Assembly: GCA_036560445.1 (NCBI GenBank)
Contig: DATBRG010000004.1
Span: 154,878-218,877 of the forward strand
Length of the DNA stretch: 64,000 nucleotides
Direction: 5' to 3'
Origin: DATBRG01 sp036560445
Lineage (GTDB): Bacteria > Pseudomonadota > Gammaproteobacteria > Burkholderiales > Methylophilaceae
Position numbers and translations under genes: made by a program. The notes beneath the pieces were generated by a model, which was not told the DNA's origin, made no database searches, and was given only the letters and a program-made list of their open reading frames with translations. Positions 1 to 9,053 of the stretch are shown here, piece after piece; positions within the stretch are counted from its first letter, which is position 1; every line of letters begins with the position of its first letter.

Positions 1-60
1 CAGCCCAGAGAAGATGGACTCTTCAGCACTTACGACGTCCAGATGTATTGTCATTGCCAT
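1..60 (-). CDS. atpC: ATP synthase F1 epsilon subunit, N-terminal fragment
   Basis: The window cuts this gene; only the first 20 codons are visible on the minus strand. They read MAMTIHLDVVSAEESIFSGL, which closely matches the start of bacterial AtpC. Epsilon belongs to the central stalk of F1 and can inhibit ATP hydrolysis. It follows atpD by 34 bases, the normal last position of the atp operon. AAGGA lies 1 base before the first ATG and 7 bases before an in-frame ATG two codons later. The longer start matches the known E. coli N-terminus. Confidence 0.93.
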   Translation of the reverse strand, partial: MAMTIHLDVVSAEESIFSGL

Positions 61-94
61 TTCCTTGTCCTTTTCCGTTTAGTCAAAGGACTAG

Positions 95-1513
95 TTAGTT
101 CATCGTCTTGGCTTTTTCTACAGCCTCTTCAATACCGCCAACCATATAGAAAGCTTGTTCTGGCAGGTGATCATACTCACCGGCAACAATCGCCTTGAAG
201 CCCTTGATGGTTTCTTTCAGGGTGACGTATTTGCCCGGGGAACCAGTAAATACTTCAGCAACGTGGAACGGCTGTGACAGGAAACGCTGAATCTTACGGG
301 CACGGTTAACAGCCAACTTATCTTCCGGGGATAGTTCGTCCATACCCAGAATCGCAATAATGTCGCGCAGTTCCTTATAGCGTTGCAGGGTAGCCTGAAC
401 AGAACGTGCCACCTGATAGTGTTCTTCGCCTACGATCAGCGGGTCGAGCTGACGTGAGGAGGAATCCAGCGGGTCAACCGCCGGATAGATACCAAGTGAA
501 GCAATATCACGCGACAGCACCACGGTGGAATCCAAGTGCTGGAAGGTGGTAGCGGGGGATGGGTCAGTCAAGTCATCCGCAGGCACGTAAACGGCCTGAA
601 TCGAAGTAATCGAACCGACCTTGGTTGAGGTAATACGCTCTTGCAAGCGGCCCATTTCGTCAGCCAGGGTAGGTTGGTAACCCACAGCGGAAGGCATACG
701 GCCCAGCAGTGCGGATACTTCGGTACCGGCCAAAGTGTAACGGTAAATGTTATCAACGAAGAACAGGATATCACGGCCTTCGTCACGGAATTTTTCGGCC
801 ATGGTCAGGCCAGACAGCGCAACGCGCAGACGGTTGCCCGGTGGTTCGTTCATCTGACCGAACACCATCGCCACCTTGGATTCAGACATGTTATCCAGCT
901 TGATAACGCCAGCTTCTGCCATTTCATGGTAGAAGTCATTACCTTCACGGGTACGTTCACCCACACCGGCGAATACGGACAGACCCGAGTGCTGCTTGGC
1001 GATGTTGTTAATCAGTTCCAGCATGTTCACGGTCTTGCCTACACCGGCGCCGCCGAACAGGCCAACCTTACCACCCTTGGCAAACGGGCAGACCAGGTCA
1101 ATCACCTTGATGCCGGTTTCGAGCAAGTCAACAGAAGGGGAGAGCTCTTCGAAAGTTGGAGCGGGCTGGTGGATGGAGCGACGCTCATCACCTTGGATGG
1201 GGCCAGCTTCATCAATTGGGCGGCCTAATACGTCCATGATACGACCCAGTGTGCCGTTACCAACTGGCACTGTAATCTGGCTGCCAGTCGCTTTGAACTT
1301 CATGCCACGACTCAAGCCGTCGGAGGAGCCCATAGCAATGGTACGGACAATGCCGTCGCCTAGTTGCTGCTGCACTTCCAGCGTCAGGCCTTCTTCAGCA
1401 GTAGAGCCTACCTCATCGAGAATCAGCGCGTCATACACTTTTGGCATGGCATCACGTGGGAATTCAACGTCAACCACGGCACCGATACATTGAACTACTT
1501 TACCTTGACTCAT
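95..1513 (-). CDS. atpD: ATP synthase F1 beta subunit (catalytic)
   Basis: Catalytic beta subunit of F1Fo ATP synthase; it binds ADP and phosphate and makes ATP at the cytoplasmic face of the inner membrane. The P-loop GGAGVGKT lies near residue 155, followed by GVGERTREGND with the catalytic glutamate and the Walker B stretch DILFFVDN. The C-terminal region carries DELSPED, a variant of the DELSEED torque loop. The frame is open six codons further upstream, but I chose the ATG at 1513 (MSQGKVVQC), because a GAGGA ribosome site lies 7-8 bases before it. That gives 472 residues, normal for the family. It lies between atpG and atpC. Confidence 0.98.
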   Translation of the reverse strand: MSQGKVVQCIGAVVDVEFPRDAMPKVYDALILDEVGSTAEEGLTLEVQQQLGDGIVRTIAMGSSDGLSRGMKFKATGSQITVPVGNGTLGRIMDVLGRPIDEAGPIQGDERRSIHQPAPTFEELSPSVDLLETGIKVIDLVCPFAKGGKVGLFGGAGVGKTVNMLELINNIAKQHSGLSVFAGVGERTREGNDFYHEMAEAGVIKLDNMSESKVAMVFGQMNEPPGNRLRVALSGLTMAEKFRDEGRDILFFVDNIYRYTLAGTEVSALLGRMPSAVGYQPTLADEMGRLQERITSTKVGSITSIQAVYVPADDLTDPSPATTFQHLDSTVVLSRDIASLGIYPAVDPLDSSSRQLDPLIVGEEHYQVARSVQATLQRYKELRDIIAILGMDELSPEDKLAVNRARKIQRFLSQPFHVAEVFTGSPGKYVTLKETIKGFKAIVAGEYDHLPEQAFYMVGGIEEAVEKAKTMN

Positions 1514-1561
1514 CTTGGTTTCCTCAATCAATACTTATTCGTTATGTATTCAGACGCTAGC

Positions 1562-2425
1562 CTAGACTGCTGCTGCGCCGCCCACAATTTCAGAGATTTC
1601 TTTAGTAATCGCAGCCTGACGCGCTTTGTTGTATACCAACTTGAGCTCGCCAATGACATTCTTCGCGTTATCGGAGGCGGACTTCATGGCCACCATACGT
1701 GCACTTTGCTCAGAGGCCATGTTTTCAGCAACCGCATGGAACACCAATGACTCGACGTAACGCGTCATGAGTTCATCAACAACGCTCTTGGCTTCCGGCT
1801 CGTAGATGTAATCCCAATGGCCTTCTGCGCTGCCCATTTGTTCACCGCTCAAGGGCAATAACTGCTCAATGATGGGCTCCTGTTTCATAGTGTTGATGAA
1901 ACGGGTGTAGCAGATGAACAACTGATCGATTTCACCAGCGATATAGGCATCCAGCAACAGTTTCACTGGGCCAATTAACTTGTCCATGTGCGGCCTGTCA
2001 CCCAGACCAATGACGTGGGATTTAACATTAGCACCAACTCGGCCCATGAAACCAAAGCCCTTGTTGCCGATGGCACTGACCACTACACCTTTGCCTGCGT
2101 TTTCCCAAGCCTTCATCTGGTTCAGTGAAAGACGCAGTACGTTGGTATTCAAGCCACCACAGAGGCCCTTGTCAGAACTCACAACGATGATGCCAACGTT
2201 TGCGATCTTTTCACGGTTGATCAGGAATGGATGCTTGTATTCCGGATGCGCCTTGGAAAGGTGAGCTGCCACGTTGCGGATTTTTTCAGCATAAGGACGG
2301 GCAGCGCGCATACGATCCTGCGCCTTGCGCATCTTGGATGCGGCTACCATTTCCATCGCCTTGGTGATCTTGCGCGTGTTTTCTACGCTCTTGATCTTGG
2401 TACGGATTTCTTTGCTACCGGCCAT
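1562..2425 (-). CDS. atpG: ATP synthase F1 gamma subunit
   Basis: Gamma is the rotating central shaft of F1, coupling rotation of the c-ring to the catalytic sites. The 287-residue product has the long N-terminal helix (IRTKIKSVENTRKITKAMEM) and a C-terminal helix with RQAAITKEISEI, the two arms of the antiparallel coiled coil that enters the alpha3-beta3 head. Length is typical. It lies 48 bases after atpA and 48 before atpD in the same operon. The start is the ATG before MAGSKEI, matching family N-termini. Confidence 0.97.
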   Translation of the reverse strand: MAGSKEIRTKIKSVENTRKITKAMEMVAASKMRKAQDRMRAARPYAEKIRNVAAHLSKAHPEYKHPFLINREKIANVGIIVVSSDKGLCGGLNTNVLRLSLNQMKAWENAGKGVVVSAIGNKGFGFMGRVGANVKSHVIGLGDRPHMDKLIGPVKLLLDAYIAGEIDQLFICYTRFINTMKQEPIIEQLLPLSGEQMGSAEGHWDYIYEPEAKSVVDELMTRYVESLVFHAVAENMASEQSARMVAMKSASDNAKNVIGELKLVYNKARQAAITKEISEIVGGAAAV

Positions 2426-2472
2426 TGTCGATTACCTAGTAAGGTTTTCCTGTTTAATCAAAGCCCTAACGC

Positions 2473-4014
2473 TTAGTAAGCGTTAGTTGCCTTGAAGTCC
2501 TGAATAGCAGCTTCTACCGCTTTTTCATCATCGCCTGCCAAGTCCTTGCTGGACTCAATCTTGTCCATCAAGCTCTTGTACTTGGAGTTCATGAAAGAGT
2601 GTAGAGCGCCTTCAAATGCCAGAACCTTGACGGTTGGCACATCATCGAAATAGCCCTTGTTAGCCGCCAGCAGAGACAGCGCCATATTGGACACGCTCAG
2701 CGGTGCATATTGTGCCTGCTTCATCAGCTCAGTGAACATACGACCGCGGTCCAGCTGCTTGCGGGTAGCTTCATCCAGATCGGATGCGAACTGCGCAAAC
2801 GCAGCCAATTCACGATACTGGGCCAAAGCTAGACGTACACCGCCGCCCAGCTTCTTGATAACCTTGGTCTGCGCTGCACCACCAACGCGGGATACGGAGA
2901 TACCGGCGTTGATCGCAGGACGGATACCGGCGTTGAACAAGTCACTTTCCAGGAAGATCTGGCCGTCAGTAATCGAAATCACGTTAGTTGGAACAAATGC
3001 TGAAACGTCGCCAGCTGCGGTTTCAATCACTGGCAGTGCGGTCAATGAACCGGTCTTGCCTTTGACAGCACCGTTGGTGAACTTTTCAACGTATTCCTCG
3101 TTAACGCGAGCTGCACGCTCAAGCAAACGGGAGTGAATATAGAACACGTCACCTGGGTAAGCTTCACGGCCTGGTGGGCGGCGCAGCAACAGGGAGATTT
3201 GACGATAGGCGATCGCTTGCTTGGTCAAGTCATCGTAAACAATCAGAGCGTCTTCGCCGCGGTCACGGAAGTATTCGCCCATGGTACAACCAGCGTATGG
3301 TGCAATGAATTGTAATGCTGCAGAGTCAGAAGCAGAAGCAGCAACGACGATGGTGTAAGCCATGGCGCCGTTTTCTTCGAGCTTGCGAACCACGTTGGCG
3401 ATAGTCGAAGCCTTTTGGCCGATCGCAACGTAGATACAGGTCATGTTCTGACCCTTCTGATTGATGATGGCATCAACAGCTACGGCAGTCTTACCGGTCT
3501 GGCGATCGCCAATAATCAGTTCGCGCTGACCACGGCCAACTGGCACCATGGAGTCAATGGACTTGAGACCAGTTTGTACAGGTTGAGAAACAGACTTACG
3601 GGCAATAACGCCCGGGGCAATCTTCTCGATCTTGTCGGTCATCTTGGCATTAACCGGGCCCTTGCCATCAATTGGCTGACCCAGTGCATTGACTACGCGG
3701 CCAATCAGTTCTGGGCCTACCGGCACTTCCAGAATCTTGCCGGTACATTTGCAGGTATCGCCTTCGGTGATGTGCTCGTAGGCACCCAGAACCACGGCGC
3801 CGACTGAGTCGCGCTCAAGATTGAGCGCCAGACCGAAAGTATTGCCTGGGAATTCGATCATTTCACCGGCCATCACGTTGGACAGGCCATGAATACGAAC
3901 AATGCCATCAGTCACTGAAATCACGGTACCTTGGGTACGCGCTTCAGCACTGGTGGAAAAATTCTCTAATCTGCTCTTAATCAGTTCACTGATTTCTGAT
4001 GTGGATAACTGCAT
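2473..4014 (-). CDS. atpA: ATP synthase F1 alpha subunit
   Basis: The non-catalytic nucleotide-binding alpha subunit of F1. The 513-residue product begins MQLSTSEISELIKSRLENF, like E. coli AtpA and of the same length. The P-loop GDRQTGKTAVAVD lies near residues 169-181. VSRVGGAAQT, which carries the arginine that completes the catalytic site on beta, lies around residue 373. It sits between atpH and atpG. Confidence 0.98.
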   Translation of the reverse strand: MQLSTSEISELIKSRLENFSTSAEARTQGTVISVTDGIVRIHGLSNVMAGEMIEFPGNTFGLALNLERDSVGAVVLGAYEHITEGDTCKCTGKILEVPVGPELIGRVVNALGQPIDGKGPVNAKMTDKIEKIAPGVIARKSVSQPVQTGLKSIDSMVPVGRGQRELIIGDRQTGKTAVAVDAIINQKGQNMTCIYVAIGQKASTIANVVRKLEENGAMAYTIVVAASASDSAALQFIAPYAGCTMGEYFRDRGEDALIVYDDLTKQAIAYRQISLLLRRPPGREAYPGDVFYIHSRLLERAARVNEEYVEKFTNGAVKGKTGSLTALPVIETAAGDVSAFVPTNVISITDGQIFLESDLFNAGIRPAINAGISVSRVGGAAQTKVIKKLGGGVRLALAQYRELAAFAQFASDLDEATRKQLDRGRMFTELMKQAQYAPLSVSNMALSLLAANKGYFDDVPTVKVLAFEGALHSFMNSKYKSLMDKIESSKDLAGDDEKAVEAAIQDFKATNAY

Positions 4015-4056
4015 TACTCTGTCTCCTGACCCATTCTGGGTCTAATTAATAGCGGC

Positions 4057-4593
4057 CTAACCTTTAAGCGTATAAGCCAACTCTTGTAATTGACCACGGA
4101 CGGAAGCGTCTATGACCGTATCACCGACTACAATCTTTATCCCGCCGATAATTTGCGGGTCTAACTTGACGCTTGCTTCAATTTTTTTGCCGAACTTAAT
4201 TTCCAAGCGCTTTACCAAAGCCTTTACTTCAGCATCGCTGAGTTTGGCAGCCGCGGTAATCTCAGCCTCTAGCACGCCTTCATCTTCGGCCTTAAGCTCT
4301 TCAAATGCCGTTGCAACTTCTGGCATCAAAGCTAGCCGGCCATATTCGACAAGCAACTTCACCATGTTCTTACCGGAAGCATCCAACTTGTCTCCGCAAA
4401 CGGCCAGGAACAATCGCTCAACATCGGCGCTAGATGCTTTGGGGTCTTCAATAAGCGCTTTCATCTGTGCGTCCGCAGTCACTGCGGCAGCAAAGCCCAA
4501 CATTTCAGACCAATGTGCCAGCGCATTCTTTTCCTTCGCCAGACGGAAAGCTGCGACTGCGTAAGGTCTAACTATCGTTACCGCTTCAGCCAT
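4057..4593 (-). CDS. atpH: ATP synthase delta subunit
   Basis: Delta (OSCP-type) sits on top of F1 and joins it to the peripheral stalk made by subunit b. The 178-residue product has the family's helical N-terminal domain (VRPYAVAAFRLAKE) and the C-terminal VKLDPQIIGGIKIVVGDTVIDASVRGQL block, shown here only as a marker (GGIKIVVGDTVID). The ATG at 4593 is 16 bases after the atpF stop. Order atpF-atpH-atpA is canonical. Confidence 0.96.
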   Translation of the reverse strand: MAEAVTIVRPYAVAAFRLAKEKNALAHWSEMLGFAAAVTADAQMKALIEDPKASSADVERLFLAVCGDKLDASGKNMVKLLVEYGRLALMPEVATAFEELKAEDEGVLEAEITAAAKLSDAEVKALVKRLEIKFGKKIEASVKLDPQIIGGIKIVVGDTVIDASVRGQLQELAYTLKG

Positions 4594-4609
4594 AATCGTG
4601 CTTACTTTC

Positions 4610-5080
4610 CTAAAGCTCGTTGGCGATGGTGTTCAGCATTTCTGCGTGAGCCTTGGCATCGATCTCTTTGCGCAGAATTTTCTCTGCGCCAGCCACTGCC
4701 AATGCAGAGACTTGCTGACGCAGACCCTCTTTGGCGCGGTTTACTTCCTGATCGATTTCAGCCTTGGCACCTGCAATAATGCGGTCACCTTCAGTTTTAG
4801 CGTTGCCTTTAGCTTCTTCAACGATTTCGCTGGCACGTTTGTCAGCCTGAGCGATGATGTCAGAAGCTTTTTCCTTGGCCGCATGCAGTTCCTGACTAGC
4901 CTTTTTGGCAGCCAGTTCCAGTTCGTGCTTACCGCGGTCAGCAGCTGCCAAGCCATCGGCGATCTGCTTCTGGCGATTTGCCAAGGCAGTCATGATGGGT
5001 GGCCAGACGAACGTCATGCAGAACCAGACGAATATGATGAACATAATCGCTTGTGCTATCAGGGTTGCATTGATATTCAT
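4610..5080 (-). CDS. atpF: ATP synthase Fo subunit b
   Basis: Subunit b forms the peripheral stalk that holds F1 still. The 156-residue product starts MNINATLIAQAIMF, with one membrane helix at about residues 6-25. A long charged helix rich in Ala, Lys and Glu follows (ANRQKQIADGLAAADRGKHE) and makes the dimeric coiled coil. Length equals that of E. coli AtpF. There is only one b gene here, so the enzyme uses a homodimeric stalk rather than the b/b-prime pair of phototrophs. Confidence 0.97.
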   Translation of the reverse strand: MNINATLIAQAIMFIIFVWFCMTFVWPPIMTALANRQKQIADGLAAADRGKHELELAAKKASQELHAAKEKASDIIAQADKRASEIVEEAKGNAKTEGDRIIAGAKAEIDQEVNRAKEGLRQQVSALAVAGAEKILRKEIDAKAHAEMLNTIANEL

Positions 5081-5126
5081 GCAAAAGCCTTTCTTAGTTT
5101 GCTTTTAACTTAGGTTGCCTGAGGGT

Positions 5127-5360
5127 TTAGCCTGCAACTGCAAACAGAACATACATGGCAATACCAACAGCAATCATTGGTACGGCGTCGACCAGACCCA
5201 TAACGATGAAGAACTGGGTACGCAGCATAGGGATGAGTTCTGGTTGGCGAGCAGCGCCTTCAAGGAAGCGACCACCCAAGATACCGATACCAACAGCGGC
5301 ACCCAGTGCGCCCAGACCCAGCATAATCGCGCCAGCAATAAATAACAGTGCGTGTTCCAT
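5127..5360 (-). CDS. atpE: ATP synthase Fo subunit c (c-ring)
   Basis: A 77-residue hairpin of two membrane helices that forms the rotating ring. The polar loop RQPELIP joins the helices. The ion-carrying acidic residue is Asp58, in GLVDAVPMI of helix 2, equivalent to E. coli Asp61. The glutamine/glutamate pattern of sodium-translocating rings is absent, so the ring should carry protons. The protein is very close to E. coli AtpE around the loop and helix 2. It lies between atpB and atpF. Confidence 0.98.
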   Translation of the reverse strand: MEHALLFIAGAIMLGLGALGAAVGIGILGGRFLEGAARQPELIPMLRTQFFIVMGLVDAVPMIAVGIAMYVLFAVAG

Positions 5361-5397
5361 TTGTTTCTCTCTCCTGTAAAAAACTAGTGCTTAAAAA

Positions 5398-6264
5398 TTA
5401 ATGATGCTCTTGATGCGCCATATCCAAATACACAATGGTCAAGGTCATGAAAATGAACGCTTGCAGAGTGATAATCAGAATGTGGAATATTGCCCAGACC
5501 AGAGACAGCAGTATCTGCGAGCCGAACAAGGTAACACTGCCGATGCTGGCACCTACCCATGAAGCGCCCATCAGTGCTATTAGAATAAAGATCATTTCGC
5601 CGGCGTACATGTTGCCGAACAGCCGCAAGGCGAGAGAAATGGGCTTGGCGATCAGATTGACGCCTTCCAGAAATATATTGAATGGCAAGCCAAATTTACC
5701 GAATGGCTGCAAGGTCAGTTCGCCAACGAACCCGCCAAAGCCCTTCATCTTGACGCTGTAGAACAACACCAGCAGGAACACTGCGATAGACATGCCGAAC
5801 GTGGCATTAGGATCAGTAGTTGGCACAATCTTAAAGTGCATATGTGGATCGATTTGGCCAATAATGAATTGGCCGACGAAGTCAATTGGGATCAAATCCA
5901 TGAAGTTCATGAGGAATATCCACATGAAAATGGTCAGAGCCAAGGGTGCTACCAGGGAATTTTTGAAACTGAAGGAACCGCGAACACTGGAATCGATGAA
6001 TTCGATGACCCACTCTACGAAATTAACCAGACCGCTTGGAACACCTGCGCTGGCTTTGCGAGCAGCGCGGGTAAAAAAGAATAGGAAAATGGAGCCGAGT
6101 AACAGTGACATCAGCACCGTATCCAGATTGATCGCCCAAAAGCCCATTTGTTTGGCTTCTGCAGCATCGTGAGCACAGTGAAAATGACCTTCCTGGATGG
6201 TACAGGTCAGATTTTGCAGGTGATGCCTGATATATTCAGATGAGGTTAAGGTTTCGCTAGCCAT
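5398..6264 (-). CDS. atpB: ATP synthase Fo subunit a
   Basis: The membrane stator with the proton half-channels next to the c-ring. The product is 288 residues with five or more hydrophobic helices. The essential arginine is in LALRLFGNMYAGEM, about residue 214. The N-terminal region has a His/Cys stretch (EGHFHCAHDA) whose role I cannot state. The frame could open further upstream at a TTG (6312), but the ATG at 6264 (MASETLTSS) agrees better with homologues. Its ribosome site is weak, so translation may be coupled to atpI. Confidence 0.96.
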   Translation of the reverse strand: MASETLTSSEYIRHHLQNLTCTIQEGHFHCAHDAAEAKQMGFWAINLDTVLMSLLLGSIFLFFFTRAARKASAGVPSGLVNFVEWVIEFIDSSVRGSFSFKNSLVAPLALTIFMWIFLMNFMDLIPIDFVGQFIIGQIDPHMHFKIVPTTDPNATFGMSIAVFLLVLFYSVKMKGFGGFVGELTLQPFGKFGLPFNIFLEGVNLIAKPISLALRLFGNMYAGEMIFILIALMGASWVGASIGSVTLFGSQILLSLVWAIFHILIITLQAFIFMTLTIVYLDMAHQEHH

Positions 6265-6315
6265 TATTTTACTTAATAATTTATTAGTCTTGATAGCTTG
6301 TGCGCTGATCAAGCT

Positions 6316-6744
6316 TCATTTCACCACGCGAGCCCTCGATACAACGCCGCGCACCAGTGGTACAAGCATTAATAACGCTTGCCCTAAAACAAAACCCAGG
6401 ATGATTGCCGATGGCTGCAGTTTTAATCGCACCATACCAAAGGCTAGCAACCCTATTACAACAAAAAACCGCTCCAATGCGGAACGGTACATCAGTCTTA
6501 AATGCCTGTTGGCGTCTATGTTCTGTTTGTACTGCCCCATGCGCCAAATCAATAGCAACACGTTCATCAAGGCACAAATTTCGCCCCAGATGATGGATAT
6601 TCCCGAATGAGGATTATCAATTAGGTAAGCAATACAGGCGCTTATTATTATCAATATTAGTTGCAAGGCAATGACGGCTGAACCGTACTTTTTACCTGCT
6701 GTTTCTGTTTTTGCGCCAGACAACAAGGATTTCGATATTATCAA
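6316..6744 (-). CDS. atpI: ATP synthase subunit I (AtpI/AtpR-type accessory protein)
   Basis: A small hydrophobic protein, about 142 residues with four predicted membrane helices, in the usual first place of the atp operon. AtpI proteins help assemble the c-ring and are poorly conserved; the call rests on position, size and topology (LILIIISACIAYLI and ALLMLVPLVRGVV helices). No ATG or GTG exists at the front of the frame. The only upstream option before an in-frame stop is TTG at 6744, without a clear ribosome site, so the exact start is uncertain. Confidence 0.85.
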   Translation of the reverse strand: MIISKSLLSGAKTETAGKKYGSAVIALQLILIIISACIAYLIDNPHSGISIIWGEICALMNVLLLIWRMGQYKQNIDANRHLRLMYRSALERFFVVIGLLAFGMVRLKLQPSAIILGFVLGQALLMLVPLVRGVVSRARVVK

Positions 6745-6772
6745 TGAAAGTGTGCAGTGTCAAACAGATACA

Positions 6773-7630
6773 TCAATGTGCGTCAACGCCCATCAGGCTC
6801 AATATGCCATCCAGCTGGTCTAGGTTCTTGTATTCAATAACCAGCTTTCCGGCACCCTTGGCGCTGTGTTTGATGCTGACTTTGGCGCCCACGCGGTCTG
6901 CCGCAATCTCTTGCAAGCGCAGCAAATCGCGGTTCGGCTTGTTGCGTACTACTTTTTTTAATGGCTGCTGCTGGTGATTGACTAGGCGCTCCGCCTCTCG
7001 TACTGACATGCCTTTCAGCACGATTTGCTCAGCCAGCATAATCTGCTTGGCTGCGTCAGTAGCCAGCAATGCGCGCGCATGACCCATGTCGATATGGCCC
7101 TGCATGAGCATTTCCTGTACCGGCTGTGCCAGGTTTAGCAGCCGTAACAGATTGGTCACGGCCGTGCGTGAACGGCCCACAGCCTCAGCAGCCGCTTGAT
7201 GCGTCATGGCGAACTCGTCTATCAGGCGCTTGATGCCATTAGCTTCTTCCAGCGGGTTAAGATTCTCGCGCTGGATATTTTCGATCAGCGCCATGGCCAG
7301 CGCTGATTCATCGGGGATTTCGCGTACTAGCACAGGCACTTCCGTCAACCCCGCTAGTTGTGAAGCACGCCAGCGGCGCTCACCAGCAATAATTTCGTAT
7401 TTTTCGGCAGCTATTTCACGCACCAGAATAGGCTGCATAATGCCTTGGGCTTTTATGGAGTCAGCCAGGCTGGAAAGTGACTCCTGGTCCATTTGCGTAC
7501 GTGGCTGATACTTGCCGGGCTGCATCTGCGCTATGTTAAGCATGCGCAAGGCGTCTGATTCACTTACGCCTGTTGAATCCCCTGCAAGCAACGCATCCAG
7601 ACCACGGCCCAGCCCCTTTGTTTTTACCAT
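6773..7630 (-). CDS. parB: Chromosome-partitioning protein ParB (Spo0J family)
   Basis: A CTP-dependent DNA clamp that loads at parS and organises the origin for segregation. The 285-residue product starts MVKTKGLGRGLDALL, has the CTP-binding motif GERRWRAS at residues 83-90, a helix-turn-helix that reads parS (AEAVGRSRTAVTNLLRLL) and a C-terminal dimerisation domain. I chose the ATG at 7630 over an in-frame TTG two codons earlier, because GGGG and TTGGG stretches precede it. It follows parA by 9 bases. Three parS-type sites within 14 kb are its expected targets. Confidence 0.97.
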   Translation of the reverse strand: MVKTKGLGRGLDALLAGDSTGVSESDALRMLNIAQMQPGKYQPRTQMDQESLSSLADSIKAQGIMQPILVREIAAEKYEIIAGERRWRASQLAGLTEVPVLVREIPDESALAMALIENIQRENLNPLEEANGIKRLIDEFAMTHQAAAEAVGRSRTAVTNLLRLLNLAQPVQEMLMQGHIDMGHARALLATDAAKQIMLAEQIVLKGMSVREAERLVNHQQQPLKKVVRNKPNRDLLRLQEIAADRVGAKVSIKHSAKGAGKLVIEYKNLDQLDGILSLMGVDAH

Positions 7631-7639
7631 TCCCAACCC

Positions 7640-8422
7640 CTAAACATTGGCCGCGGCATTCAGGCTCGCGCGGCTGGTGATTTCCTGTGCCAGCTCAACA
7701 TAAGCCTGTGCACCTTTTGAAGCCCGATCATAGATAAGTGCCGGCAACCCGTAACTTGGAGCCTCTGCCAGTCGGATATTGCGTGGAATAACCGTACGGT
7801 AAACCTTGTCTCCGAAATGCGATTCCAATTGCGCCGATACTTGCTGTGCCAGCATGTTGCGGTTGTCGAATAGAGTACGCAACAGACCCTCGATTTCAAG
7901 TGTCGGGTTGAGATGGGTGCGCACCTTCTTGATGGTGTTGACCAAGTCCGACAAGCCCTCCAATGCGTAGTACTCGCACTGCATGGGAATCATAACGGCA
8001 TGCGCAGCTGTCAAAGCATTGACGGTTACCAGGTTAAGCGCCGGCGGACAATCGAGCAGTACGTAGTCATAGCCAGTTTTCAGTGAAGACAAGGCTTGTT
8101 TCAAACGGGTTTCCCTGCCAATTTCATTCACCAGCTCAACCTCAGCACCCGCCAGATTACGGTTGGCTGGCGCAATATCAAACTTTCCTTTTTCCGAAGG
8201 CTGTATGACCTCCTGCAAAGTTTTATCACCTATCAGCACATGGTAGATAGTGTGCTTCAGGTGCGCTTTATCTAGTCCGCTACCGGTCGTAGCATTTCCT
8301 TGCGGGTCAAGGTCAACCAGTAGTACGCGCTGATTGGCAGCCGCCAGGCTAGCCGCTAGATTAACGCAGGTGGTAGTTTTCCCCACACCGCCTTTTTGAT
8401 TGGTAATCGCCAGAATTCGCAT
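7640..8422 (-). CDS. parA: Chromosome-partitioning ATPase ParA (Soj family)
   Basis: A ParA/MinD-family ATPase that binds DNA non-specifically when carrying ATP and moves ParB-parS complexes. The 260-residue protein has the deviant Walker A motif KGGVGKTT at residues 10-17 and a Walker B stretch at YVLLDCPPALN. It lacks the N-terminal helix-turn-helix of plasmid ParA proteins, so it is the chromosomal short type. It is 13 bases after rsmG and 9 before parB, the usual order. Confidence 0.97.
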   Translation of the reverse strand: MRILAITNQKGGVGKTTTCVNLAASLAAANQRVLLVDLDPQGNATTGSGLDKAHLKHTIYHVLIGDKTLQEVIQPSEKGKFDIAPANRNLAGAEVELVNEIGRETRLKQALSSLKTGYDYVLLDCPPALNLVTVNALTAAHAVMIPMQCEYYALEGLSDLVNTIKKVRTHLNPTLEIEGLLRTLFDNRNMLAQQVSAQLESHFGDKVYRTVIPRNIRLAEAPSYGLPALIYDRASKGAQAYVELAQEITSRASLNAAANV

Positions 8423-8435
8423 GTTTTTTAACGGG

Positions 8436-9053
8436 CTAGGCCGCCTTCAAAAATACAAGATGTCTCTGCGCCTGCAACCCGGGCACATTAAGCGGGATAA
8501 CTTGCGCTGGTTGAATTTTCAACTGCGCTAATTCGTCGTAGGGATAAACACCTTTCATCGCCAGCCATTCAGCACCGGGCGCGCACAAATGCTGAGTGAG
8601 TGCGACAAATTCAGCCAGATCAGAAAAGGCTCGTGAGATCACGATGTCATACAATTGCTCCGGCTTGTAGTTTTCCACGCGGCCACAAACCACTTCCAGA
8701 TTGCTAATACCAAGTTCCGCCTTGGCTTGTCGCATGAAACTGGCCTTTTTGTGGCTGGAATCCATCACCGTGACATGCAATTCAGGCATGCACAAAGCCA
8801 GTGGAATCCCCGGTAAGCCAGCGCCGCTACCCACATCAAGCAAGCGCTTGGCCTTGATATGCGGCAATACTGAAAGGCTATCCAACAAATGCAAAGTCAC
8901 CATCTCTTCCGGATCACGCACCGCTGTTAAGTTATGTACCTTATTCCACTTCTGTAGCAGCGCCAGATAATCCAGCAGTTTTTTTTGCACATCTTCTGAC
9001 AAAGCAATATTGGCTTGCCGTAAGCCTTCATTCAGCTTGGTTTGCAGGCTCAT
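8436..9053 (-). CDS. rsmG: 16S rRNA (guanine-527 N7)-methyltransferase
   Basis: Formerly GidB. It methylates G527 of 16S rRNA with S-adenosylmethionine; loss in other bacteria gives low-level streptomycin resistance. The 205-residue protein has the AdoMet-binding glycine loop LLDVGSGAGLPGIPLA near residues 66-81 and the ISRAFSDLAEF segment conserved in the family. It overlaps the end of mnmG by four bases (ATGA type), showing translational coupling. Confidence 0.97.
   Translation of the reverse strand: MSLQTKLNEGLRQANIALSEDVQKKLLDYLALLQKWNKVHNLTAVRDPEEMVTLHLLDSLSVLPHIKAKRLLDVGSGAGLPGIPLALCMPELHVTVMDSSHKKASFMRQAKAELGISNLEVVCGRVENYKPEQLYDIVISRAFSDLAEFVALTQHLCAPGAEWLAMKGVYPYDELAQLKIQPAQVIPLNVPGLQAQRHLVFLKAA

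Noticed and set aside
641..1228. Long plus-strand open frame inside atpD
   Set aside because: It lies antisense to a highly conserved gene and shows no family resemblance; other similar frames inside atpA, argH and recG were dropped for the same reason.
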